A stretch of 64,000 nt of DNA from assembly GCA_037127255.1 (NCBI GenBank), contig JBANSL010000004.1:52835702-52899701 (forward strand), in the 5' to 3' direction. Both the position numbers and the translations under genes were made by a program. Below the pieces are notes generated by a model that was not told the DNA's origin, made no database searches, and was given only the letters and a program-made list of their open reading frames with translations. Position 1 is the stretch's first letter. Each line of letters opens with the position of its first letter. The stretch is from Persicaria tinctoria. Lineage: Eukaryota; Streptophyta; Magnoliopsida; Caryophyllales; Polygonaceae. Below, piece after piece: positions 22,457-32,378 of this stretch.

Positions 22457-24347
22457 TGTTGGTACAGGACGATGGTCAGGTATGAAAATATAAATAAATA
22501 TAAAAGCAGATTGACTCCATGTCTCAGCAAATAAATAAAAGACATCCTCTCGTTGTAGTAGAAGGCAGTCAGGATCGATCCACAAGGAAACGTGTCAGCG
22601 CCCGTCTTTTCAGTTCCAGATCTCAGCAGACAATCAAACAGGCAGACAGAAACAACAGAGAAAAGCGGAAAAGAAATGAAAGCAGAAAACGTTTGGTCGA
22701 TGTCGAGTGCTGTTACTCGATATCGTGTAGAAAAATCGACCAACAATGCTCAATATGAACTGACAGAAAGCAAAACCAAGCAAAGTAACTCGACCTCGAC
22801 ATATTCAACTCGACATCGACCAAATTTCCTCGATGTCGACCAAATCTGCCCGATTTCAAGTAACAACAGAAACTTAATTCGAAGCTTTTCGCAACACAGA
22901 ACACGATTTTGATGAAATAAAATCAATAAACTAAAAACTTCCAAGATCAGGGTGTCAACACCGCAACGATGACCATGTAAAATAACACATAAAGGCATAA
23001 AAGATCATGCTTTTCATCAAATAACTTTTGTTATTAACATATAGGAAGATAGAGGCTTTTGCATAAATCCTAATTGTTACTAACCCTTTTTACATAATTA
23101 ATCGAAGTTGTATTAAGATCACTTTCGCTTCAATAACACAAACAAGGATCACCTTCAACTTTCGCAAAAGAATCATGCTCATAGGGATAGAAGATGAATT
23201 GCATAAAAAGCTAGTACCTTTTACCGCATCACCTCACATGGCTACCGTCGGGCTCACCCCGACCCTAGAAGTTGGTTGACTACTCGCTCTTCATCATGAA
23301 TAAAGACATCAATAGTAAAAGGAAATAACTTTGCATTAAATGAAACTAAAGAAAGCTTACAACCGAACAAGCCAAATCTGCTCTCGCCTTTCCACCTTGC
23401 TCTGGCCACAAGCTCTCTCTCTACTCTCTATCTAACTAATTGTAACTTGAATTGAATTAATGAAATCCAGCCCCTAAGGCTTTATTTATAGGTTTCATTC
23501 CCTTTCTAAATAGAAAAGAAAACTATATTTAAATCTATATCTATCTATTTTTAATCTAAAGATTAAAACATGTAAATAAATAAATAAATCTAAAAGGAAT
23601 TATATCTAATTGTGGATAAATCATCCTTGGACTTGATAGATCTTGATAGAATTTGCCCTTGCGGATATCTCCATTTGATTCGGGATAGAAACTTAACAAG
23701 GTCCGAATACCCTCGGAATCGGCTTCTGGGCACCACTCAATATCGAGTAGCTTCACTCGATATCGACCTGGCATTTTTCCGACTTCACTTCAGCTGCTCG
23801 ATATTGGCTCCAGAGGCGAAAATCGACTTATGTTTACTCGATATCGATTTGAGGTACTCGATATCGACTTGCAGCTTTCAGCTCTAGCTTCTTCGTCGAT
23901 TCCGGGGTCTTCAGCTCGATCTGGGGCAACTCGATATCGAGTACAACAACTCGATATCGAGTACAACAACCGGATATCGACCAATTTTCTAGACTTAGTC
24001 GATTCTGGCTCTTTTTGGGTGGAAATCGACTGATGTACTCGATATGGACAAGGCTTAGTCGATATCGAACAATGTGTTGTCGAGTAGATTTCCTTCTTTT
24101 CAGCTTGATTTGTCATGGTTCCGCTCCTCCTTGACCTCGGACTTCTGTAGTTGACTTCGAGCTTTTCCTCCTTCTTCAGAACTACTGTAAATTGTTTCGA
24201 TTTCTGCGAAATTAAACAGAAACTTGTGTAGATTCCGTAATTTAGAAAATAAGCATAAACTACATAGATTCTGTACTATTCTTGCCCAAATGTATGAAAT
24301 GCATGCAGAAAACGATATAAAAGTAACTATAATACATGGCAAATTAG
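22457..24347 (-). repeat. Athila-like 3' LTR
   Basis: Matches 28917-30778 over its length with substitutions and small indels. It contains the TCGATATCGA motif clusters at 22690-22860 and 23740-24070. Similarity stops at GGCAAATTAG (24347), a little short of the true CAACA end, so the internal deletion also clipped this LTR. Confidence 0.88.
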
Positions 24348-25627
24348 ATTCTGTACTATTCAATTATGTACTATTCAATTATAATGTTTTTACCTCTCTA
24401 ACCTCAGCTGGCCTTCTCGTGAGTTGCAAACATGGGTGTCATTAATGGCCCCAGATACTTAGTGTTTTGGACTCCTCACATGTGTGTCCCATCTCACCGA
24501 ACTATTATCTCAACGAGAAGGGTCGAACTACTTTTTTCTCCTGAGGTGATCGGATTTTCTTTCACTCATTAAAATTTTCATATATTTCAAACAATTTCTT
24601 ACCAAACTCCAATAATGATATATAACAAACAATAACCATATAATAATCTCCATAATGTGACATCATTCTCGACATAATCCCCGGATGGAAATAAGGTAAA
24701 AAATGGACAATATTTAGAGGTAAAGGCTAGGATATAACAATATGAGCATTATATGGAAATATATGGAAATATAAAGTCTAGGATAGGTAAAGGCTAGGAT
24801 ATAATAATCTCCATAATGGGACATCATCTCACCGAACTATGGCTTTTTGTGATGCTTAAGCATATGTAAAGGCTAGGATATAACAATATGAGCATTATAT
24901 GGAAATATAAAGTCCTCCATCCTCTTATCATGCAACATGTCATCAAATTTTACCTCCTTTCATGGTTTTCATAAAAAAAATGCACTTCATTGTGACTTCC
25001 CTTCACTATGCAATTTCATGCTATATCTCTAATGAATTCAATTTTGCATCGTCGAGTTCAATTAAAGCTTCCATGACACTAATAAAAAAAATTCAATGGG
25101 GGTCAATTTTTTTCAAACTTTGGAAATCATGCATGTAAGCACATAAATCAATAATGAATTCCGAAATACCCATGTATAAACAATTCAAGAAATAAACCTA
25201 AAATATGCACATATATGTCAAATAGATCAAATAAGCAATTCAAGAAATAAACCTAAAATATGCACATAAATGTCAAATAGATCAAATATGCGTGAAGCAA
25301 GCCCTTCCCCCACACCATACTAAACATTACAATGTTCTCACTGTATAAAAAACAAGGGTAAAGAAAGAAACTCACTAGACAGATGTACAGAGCTTCAAAA
25401 TCGAGTGTAATGCTGCTGGTCCTGATCGATTTCGACTAGACTGTGCTCGATTTTGACTACTTCTTTGTTCTTCCTTGTTCTTGAAAAATTTAGAAGAGAT
25501 ATACCCACAATAGAAAATAATGTCCAAAACCAAAAACAAAAGCAACAATGTCCAAAAATTCCAAAAATAAATGTCTATTTACAAGCTCTAGATTTTATAG
25601 TCGCTAGGCCGACTTTCTCCATGAAGC
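24348..25627 (-). other. Athila-like 3' non-coding region
   Basis: No gene. Contains direct duplications: GCTAGGATATAACAATATG units at about 24720, 24790 and 24870, and a roughly 57-bp pair at about 25186-25290 (CAATTCAAGAAATAAACC). CCCCCACACCATAC near 25306 resembles the phrase commonly seen downstream of pol in Athila/Tat elements. Confidence 0.55.
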
Positions 25628-25864
25628 TCAAGGTGGCATTTGCAGGGACCATGTAGCTTGGGCTTCAAATGGGACTCCATTCTTGTCCATCAGCCGCAAT
25701 CCCCCTGAATGGATCTTGTTCACCGTGAAGGGCCCCATCTTCTTCTTGTTGAATTTGTTGGGAAGCCAATGATCCTTTGTTTTGGCAACATAGACTTTGC
25801 CACCAACTTCATACTCTTTGGGCTCATCATTAGAAATCCTACATAAGTGCACATACCAAGGCAA
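25628..25864 (-). pseudogene. Pol C-terminal remnant
   Basis: 79 codons: EYEVGGKVYVAKTKDHWLPN, then KKKMGPFTVNKIHSGGLRLMD. This matches the post-integrase end of Ty3 polyproteins (GPF.V..I...G). The upstream RT and integrase are absent. Open to its end near LQMPP. Confidence 0.6.
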
Positions 25865-25929
25865 ACCTCTCCCATGTATAGATAGATCATTAATGGAAAT
25901 AAGAGAAGAATGATCCTTACCTTGGCTTA

Positions 25930-26345
25930 CCTTCGCAGAACCGGATATCGGAAGCTCCTAAGGGTCTGGCCGATATCGAGTAGGGTCACTCGATATCGAG
26001 TTCTGCTATGCTTCTGGTGGAATCTCAGTCGAAACTGAGGAAGATTTGTCGATTCGGGGAGGTCGATATCGACCAGGGTTGGTTGATATCAAGTAACCTG
26101 GCTCAATATTGGTTGGCTTCTGCTCCGGGGAAGAAATCGAGTCGGCTTCAGTCGGTCGATATCGACCAAGCTTGGTCGATATCGAGTTATCTCTATTGAT
26201 TCGAGCTAGCTCGATTTCTGGTGGACTCAGCTCGGTATGGACTGGTCGATATCGACTTGCTGCATTAGATATCGAGTGGTTCAGTGGCTCTGTCGATTTC
26301 TCCTGGTCGATATTGACCCCATACTTAAGACCTAGCAAAGCATCC
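25930..26345. repeat. TCGATATCGA motif cluster inside the retroelement (after protease)
   Basis: About ten copies of the palindrome TCGATATCGA or one-base variants, joined by unrelated spacers. It occupies the place where RT should begin. The same motif fills the LTRs. Confidence 0.85.
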
Positions 26346-26359
26346 GAAAAATAGTTAGT

Positions 26360-28830
26360 CTAAATCGACTTACCTGGGTCTATGTCGATTGGATTCTCTA
26401 CTTCTTCGTTCAGAATGGCCATGATCTCTTTCACCAGGGCTTCCATATCCCTCTTTTCTAGCTCTTCGGGGGTCATATTTCTTACCTTAGACTCCCCACA
26501 AGTAATGTAACCAGCTGAAATAGACTTTACCTCTTCCATGGGACCTATATGCCTTTCAGTTTTATTAAAGGAATACTCAATTACCTCATCGCTGATGTTG
26601 AAAGTGAGCACTCCCTTTTTTACGCTTATATTGGCAACTACCGTCGCCAAGAAGAGTCTTCCTAGAATAATTGGACAAGCAGGGTCCTCCGCCATATCAA
26701 TAACTAAGAAATCAGCAAGGAGGAAGAACTTACCTACTTGCACTGGCACATTGTCCACCATGCCTGTTGGGATGACCACCGTGTTGTTTGCCATATAAAG
26801 CTTAGCATCCACAGGCACTAGGGCACCTATCTTAATCTTGGACCATATTGATAGAGGCATTATACTCACACTGGCTCAAAGATCACATAATGCATTAAAC
26901 TTATATTGACCATATCCAATGGTTATAGCAAACTTACCTGGATCTGACCTTTTCTCAAGTATGTCCATTTGGCTGCACTCCTCTGCGACCTCAGCCATTG
27001 ACCGCTTTTTGCTTAGGATCTCCTTAAGGAATTTGACATAGGATGGCATTTTATTAAGAGCTTCTGTGAATGGTATGGTGACATTGAGCCTCTGAAGCAT
27101 CTTGATGAAGCGCTGAAACTTCTTTTCAGCTGGATCCTTTGGAGATTTCATCGAGAAAGGCAGCTTTTTCTTCGGCAGATGTGATGGAGACTTGTCGACG
27201 TCGAGTACAGGTTGGTCGAACTCAAGTTGATGTTGGTCGACATCGGGTATAGTAATCGACTTTGGGTTGGGCACAACATTTTGGTCGATATCGTGGAGAG
27301 TTTGGTCGAAGTCGAGTAAGTTTTGGTCGATTTCGACTGGCTTGCTCGATGTCGAGTTGTTTGCATCTTTCGCCCGCTCCTGAGCTTTATAGCTACGACG
27401 TGTCCGGTCTTCCCCTAGGGATTTGGTTCTATTTGCCCAGGGAGTTGCCCGGTCGGTCGTGGAATTTGTGCCGCGAATTGACCCATCTAGGTCTCTATGT
27501 TCCTCTTCCAGATTTCCAGGTCTCCAAATCTTGTATTGATGTTTTGGAGCTGATTGTTGATGGTCCCTTGATTCCGGCGCATCTCATCACAGGGATGAGT
27601 TGTAGATCATCCTTCCTTTGGTCCCTTTCCGGATGTCTTGGAGCTCGGTATGGCGAGGGGTTCCTAGGGGTGCCTTGGTTCCATTGTGGTTGATAGAACC
27701 TTTGGTCCCCCATATAGCGATTGGGACACCCTTCGTAAGCTACCTCCTTATGGGTTTCTGCCATCCTGACTTGCTCCGTGTGTGGGCATTCAGTAGTGGC
27801 GTGCCGCTGGGATCCACATTCGATGCATGGCTGGTTGACAGAAAGATACTTGACTTGCTTGAGGAGCTTGCGATTCTGATCTTTGTAGTACTGCTCCTTG
27901 ACATTTGGGTCGATCTCCTTAGAAGGCTCATAGAGGGGCATGGATGAGGCTGGCCTGGCATACACATTCTCATCATAGTTTTTAGAAGCCCCATACTTAT
28001 TATTGAAGTTGGTAAGCTTGTCAAGGGTAGCCCATGCATCAGCTGGTGGCATCATAATGAGTATACTGGTTGATCCTATCCTTAGCGGCCAGATCAAGAG
28101 AATTGAAGAAGATCTCCTGAACGACATAGGGTGGCTGCCCATGTGTAGGGCAGGATCGTAGTAGATCCTTGTATCGGTCCCATGCTTTTGCTAACGGTTC
28201 CCCGGGCTTCTGTTTGAAAGTTGTAATCTTCTGGCGGAGGAGCGCTATCTTAGCAGAAGGAAAAAATTTGTTGAGAAATTCCTGCTTTACCTCAGCCCAT
28301 GTTGTGAGGGATCGTGAAGGGAGACCTTCAAGCCACTTTAATGCTGGACCACCAAGAGACCAACGGAAAGCCTTCATCTTGATATATTCCAGAGTAGTAC
28401 CTTCAGCAAGAGTATGACACATATCAGAAAAACAGGTCATATGTTCAAGAGGGCATTCATTAAATCTTCCATAGAAGGCATTAGTTTTAATCTCAATTTG
28501 GAAAGCAATGCGAATTTCATAATTATTTTCAGGGAATAGAATGGCCGATTCTGGCACGACGAGAGTCGGGTGCATGTAATCCTCTGAAGTGGTAGGGTAT
28601 TGGGCAAGCTCAGCTTCCACCTGCCTCCTTCGCTCAGCTTCCTGCTCAGTGCGTGCTCTATCAGCGGCGAGAGCAGCATTGTTGGCTTCTATTTCCGCCC
28701 TAAGCCTCTATATCAGTTGTTCTTGTGTTTCTGCGGCCGCCATGGCTCTTTTTAATTTAGCGTGGACGTGTATAAGGCGTTCCGGGTCGTCTAAGGCGTC
28801 AAACTCAGGTTGTTGACTAGAACGGCGCAT
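26360..28830 (-). pseudogene. Athila-like gag-protease, broken
   Basis: The likely start is MRRSSQQPEFDALDDPERLI at 28830, which runs through MAAAETQEQLI and a TAG into the gag core (28620-28039). Core motifs are FRWSLGGPALKWLEGL, TWAEVKQEFLNKFFP and AKAWDRYKDLLRSCPTHG. After a frameshift near 28100 comes a zinc knuckle, CIECGSQRHATTECP. The linker carries the TCGATATCGA cluster (27180-27360). Protease follows with FAITIGYGQYKFNALCDL-stop-ASVSIMP, in which the active-site DLGA has lost its Gly codon to TGA near 26877, and ACPIILGR near 26680. Gag makes the capsid; protease would process it. Confidence 0.85.
27180..27360. repeat. Short-motif cluster in the gag-protease linker
   Basis: Eight or so GTCGA-xx-TCGAG/GTCGA repeats (GTCGACGTCGAG, GTCGATATCG, GTCGATTTCGA and others). 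In the minus frame they encode Asp-x-Asp-Gln-type repeats (FDQTLHDIDQNVV). Confidence 0.85.
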
Positions 28831-28894
28831 ACACTACAAAAATCAAAACTTAAAGAAAGAGTGAGATCTAACTACCTAAGGCGCGAATGATTGC

Positions 28895-28916
28895 TTCCCT
28901 GGCAACGACGCCAATT
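28895..28916 (-). promoter_or_regulatory. Primer-binding site of the Athila-like element
   Basis: The minus strand reads TTGGCGTCGTTGCCAGGG directly after the LTR, close to the TGGCGCCGTTGCCGGGGA consensus of Athila/Tat-type elements. Confidence 0.85.
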
Positions 28917-30778
28917 TGTTGTTGCAGGAGGATGGTCAAGTATGAAAATATAAATAAATATAAAAGCAGACTGACTCCATGTCTCAGCAAATAAATACAA
29001 GACTTCCTCCCATTGTAGTAGAAGGCAGTCAGGATCGATCCACAAGGAAGCGTGTCAGCGCCCGTCTTTTCAGTTCCAGATCTCAGCAGACAATCAAACA
29101 GACAGACAGAAACAACAGAGAGAAGCAGAAAATGAACGAAAGTAGAAAACTTTTGGTCGATATCGAGTGTTGTTACTCGATATCGAGTAGAAAATCGACC
29201 AACAATCCTCAATATCGACTGACAGAAAGCAAAACCAAGCAAAGTAACTCGACCTCAACAAATGCAACTCGACATCGATCTAATTTCCTTGATGTCGACC
29301 AAATATGCCCAATTTCAAGTAACAATAGAAACTTAATTCGAAGCTTTTCGCAACATAGAACACGATTTTGATGAAATAAAATCAATAAACTAAAATCTTC
29401 CAAGATCAGGGTTTCAACACCACAACGATGACCATGTAGAATAACACATAAAGGGATAAAAGATCATGCTTTTCATCAAATAACTTTCGTTATTAACAAA
29501 TAGGAAGATAGAGGCTTTCGCATAAAGCCTAATTGTTACTAACCCTTTTCACATAATTAATCCCAGTTGTATTAAGATGACTTTCGCTTCAATAACACAA
29601 ACAATGATCACCTTCAACTTTCAAAAATGAATCATGGTCATAGGGATAGAAGATGAATTGCATAAAAAGCAGGTACCTTTTACCGCATCACCTCACATGG
29701 CTACCGTCCGGCTTACCCCGACCCTAAAAGTTGGTTGACTACTCGCGTTTCATCATGAATAAAGACATCAATAGTAAAAGGAAATAACTTTGCATTAAAT
29801 TAAACTAAAGAAAGCTTACAATTGAACAAGCCAAATCTGCTCTCGCCTTTCCACCTTGCTCTCGCCACAAGCTCTCTCTCTCTACTCTCTATGTAACTGA
29901 TTGTAACTTGAATTTAATTAATAAAATCTAGTCCCTAAGGCTTTATTTATAGGCTTCATTCCCTCTCTAATTAGGAAAGAAAACTATATCTAAATCTATA
30001 TCTATCTATCTTTTATCTAAAGATTAAAACATGCAAATAAATAAATAAATCTAAAAGGAATTATATCTAATTGTGGATAAATCATCCTTGGACTTGATAG
30101 ATCTTGATAGAATTTGCCCTTGCGGATATCTCCAATGCATTCGGGATAGAAACTTAACAAGACTCAGATACCCTCGGAATCGGCTTCTGGACACCACTCG
30201 ATATCGAGTAGCTTCACTCGATATCGACCTGGCATTTTTCCGACTACACTTCAGCTGCTCGATAATGGCTCCAGAGGCGAAAATTGACTTTTGTTTACTC
30301 GAAATCGACTTGCAGCTTTCAGCTCCGGCTTCTTCGTCGATTCCGGGGTCTTCAGCTCGATCTGGGGCAACTCGATATCGAGTACAACAACTCGATATCG
30401 ACCAATTTTCCGGACTTAGTCGATTCTGGCTCTTTCTGGGCTGAAATCGACTGATGTACTCGATATTGACAAGGCTTAGTCAATATCGACCAATGTGTTG
30501 TCGAGTAGATTTCCTTCTTTCCAGCTTGATTTGTCTTGGTTCCGCTGATCCTTGACCTCGGACTTCTGTAGTTGACTTCGAGCTTTTCCTCCTTTTTCAG
30601 AACTGCTGTAAATTGCTTCGATTTCTGCGAAATTAAACAGAAACTGGTGTAGATTCTATAATTTGGCAAATAAGCATAAACTACATAGATTCTGTACTAT
30701 TCTAGCCCAAATGTATGAAATGCATGCAGAAAACAATATAAAAGTAACTATAAAACTTGGAGAATTAGGCTCACAACA
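28917..30778 (-). repeat. Athila-like 5' LTR (1,862 bp)
   Basis: TGTTGTTGCAGGAGG...CTCACAACA. Contains TCGATATCGA motifs at 29155-29300 and 30190-30490. GCATTGCATAAA-type and CTTTATTTATAGG segments match the other LTR. No ORF of note. Confidence 0.92.
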
Positions 30779-30844
30779 GTCGACATCGACTCACTTCAGT
30801 CGATGTCGAGTTAATTGAACCGATACCCAGTGAAATTGAAAGTG

Positions 30845-31270
30845 AATATGAACATGTGTTCTTCTTCTTATTAGGTTCTATTCAAGCGAATTTGAAAATA
30901 AATTATATGTCAATGTATCTTCTTATTAGGTTTCATTGAACCGAATATGAAAATGAGTCATAATTCAACGTCTTAGTTATTCTTATTAGAATATATTCAA
31001 GCGAATATGAAATTGAGTCATAATTCAACGTCTTAGTTCTTCTTATTAGCTTCTATTCAAGCGAATTTGAAAATAAATGATATGTCAATGTATCTTATTA
31101 TTAGGTATCATTGAACCGAATATGAAAATGAGTCATAATTCAACGTCTTAGATATTCTTATTAGATTATATTCAAGCGAATATGAAAATGAGTCATAATT
31201 CAACGTCTTAGTTGTTCTTATAAGGTACCATTCAAGAGAATATGAAAATGATTCATATGTCAATGTTTTA
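30845..31270. repeat. 58-bp tandem repeat with a 175-bp trimer order
   Basis: AAGCGAATATGAAAATGAGTC-type units start about every 55-60 bases at 30886, 30941, 31001, 31061, 31116, 31176 and 31236. The variant GCGAATTTGAAAATAAAT recurs at 30886 and 31061, and CCGAATATG at 30941 and 31116, so three units form a 175-bp higher-order repeat. Confidence 0.88.
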
Positions 31271-31420
31271 ATCTTAATATTTGTACTTCTTCAATTCATA
31301 CGGTTAAAATCAAGAGGATTACATAGAGTTCACATCGCAGGTGCATTACCTAATATATGACATATAGAATTAACATAATGTTGCCCCAAATCGTACATTG
31401 AATACACAAAATCAATTGGA

Positions 31421-31870
31421 TCAGTTGCCCCCAACCGACTCAGTAGGTGCCATTGGTTGAATCTGTATCAGCGCTTGCTGGAACGCGTGAGTCTCCATAG
31501 TTGCTTGTGGGGCCGCGCTACTAAGTCCACTAAGTATTGGGCAAAGCTGCGAATACGCGAAGGAATCACGTCGTTGTACAGACTTTTGATATTATCCTTT
31601 GTCTGCGCGAACACGCGAGTATAATACGACTCAGGGTCAATGTCGACCTCCATACAGCGGAAATAGACCTCCCTTGACCTCTAAGACCTGCGACGACACT
31701 ACACAGAAAATAAATTGCATGAAAATAAAATGTGATACTTCTTGTGCATGCAGTTGCAAATGTGAAGTTCAGCCGACACGCTGTGTCTCATCACTCTAAT
31801 AGTGTAACGGGTGCCATCCGAGAACTCAACCGTCTTGACAAAACTGTACGAAGTTGAAGGCACGGTAGAT
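31421..31870 (-). pseudogene. Small MULE-associated protein, copy 2 (broken)
   Basis: Homologous in order to copy 1: FVKTVEFSDGTRYTI, RHSVSAELHICNCMHKK, a roughly 49-bp T-rich interval with GT...TGTAG ends (perhaps an intron), VDIDPESYYTRVFAQ with LYNDVIPSRIRS, then after a frameshift AFQQALIQIQPMAPTESVG and a TGA at 31421. No start codon is evident. Poly-G of 15 bases (31914-31928) lies upstream. Confidence 0.6.
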
Positions 31871-31937
31871 GAGGGCTTTTGGCTGTTGGGTGTTTGGGGT
31901 GAGAATGTGGAGAGGGGGGGGGGGGGGGCGAAGTGGT

Positions 31938-31944
31938 CTTATAT
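31938..31944 (-). promoter_or_regulatory. TATA box of small protein copy 2
   Basis: ATATAAG on the minus strand between palindrome array C and the gene, the same relative place as in copies 1 and 3. Confidence 0.5.
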
Positions 31945-31956
31945 GTTGCCCCCAAT

Positions 31957-32265
31957 TACAACGTTGGTTTTGACGTTGTAAGTGTTACGTTCCCACAATA
32001 CAACGTCTAAACTGATGTTGTAATTGGGTTCATTTACCCTTTACAACGTTAGATTGGACGTTGTATTGGGGGAATGTACCCTTTACAACGTTGGATTCGA
32101 CGTTGTTAATGGGTACATTCCCCAATTACAACGTCCAATTGGATGTTGTAGTTGGAGAATGTAACCATTGACAACGTCGACTTCAACGTTGTAAAGGGTA
32201 TATTCCCCAATTACAGCGTCAAATATGACGCTGTGAAGAATGACCCATAGAACGCGGAAATTGAC
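31957..32265. repeat. ACGTTG palindrome array C (between divergent genes)
   Basis: Seven to eight units about 50 bases apart of the form TACAACGT-(8 bases)-ACGTTGTA. Perfect pairs include 31957/31980 and 32042/32065. The unit near 32213 reads ACAGCGT...ACGCTGT, where both arms changed together. The array separates small protein copy 2 (minus) from the transposase (plus), so it may serve both. A plus-strand TTATATTC at 32293-32300 could be the transposase TATA box. Confidence 0.88.
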
Positions 32266-32378
32266 GTCATGTATGGTCCCCTTCGGATTCCCTTATATTC
32301 CTGCACCAGCAGGCCGAATGAATGCATCCCTTCACCTCACAATTCAAGACATTAGTAATTTCATTCATAGATAGGAAA

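Larger units (their letters stand above)
22457..30778 (-). mobile_element. Athila-like Ty3 LTR retrotransposon, internally deleted (8,322 bp)
   Basis: LTRs start TGTTG and the right one ends CAACA. The 5-bp target GTCGA is duplicated at 22452-22456 and 30779-30783. The primer site at 28895-28916 and gag order show minus orientation. Gag and protease remain. RT, RNase H and integrase are missing between the protease and a short pol-end piece at 25628-25864. It is therefore a non-autonomous deletion derivative inserted in the OTU-type MULE. Confidence 0.93.

Noticed and set aside
31914..31928. Poly-G tract as a regulatory G-quadruplex
   Set aside because: A single run of 15 G without clear spacing; may be a slippage product.
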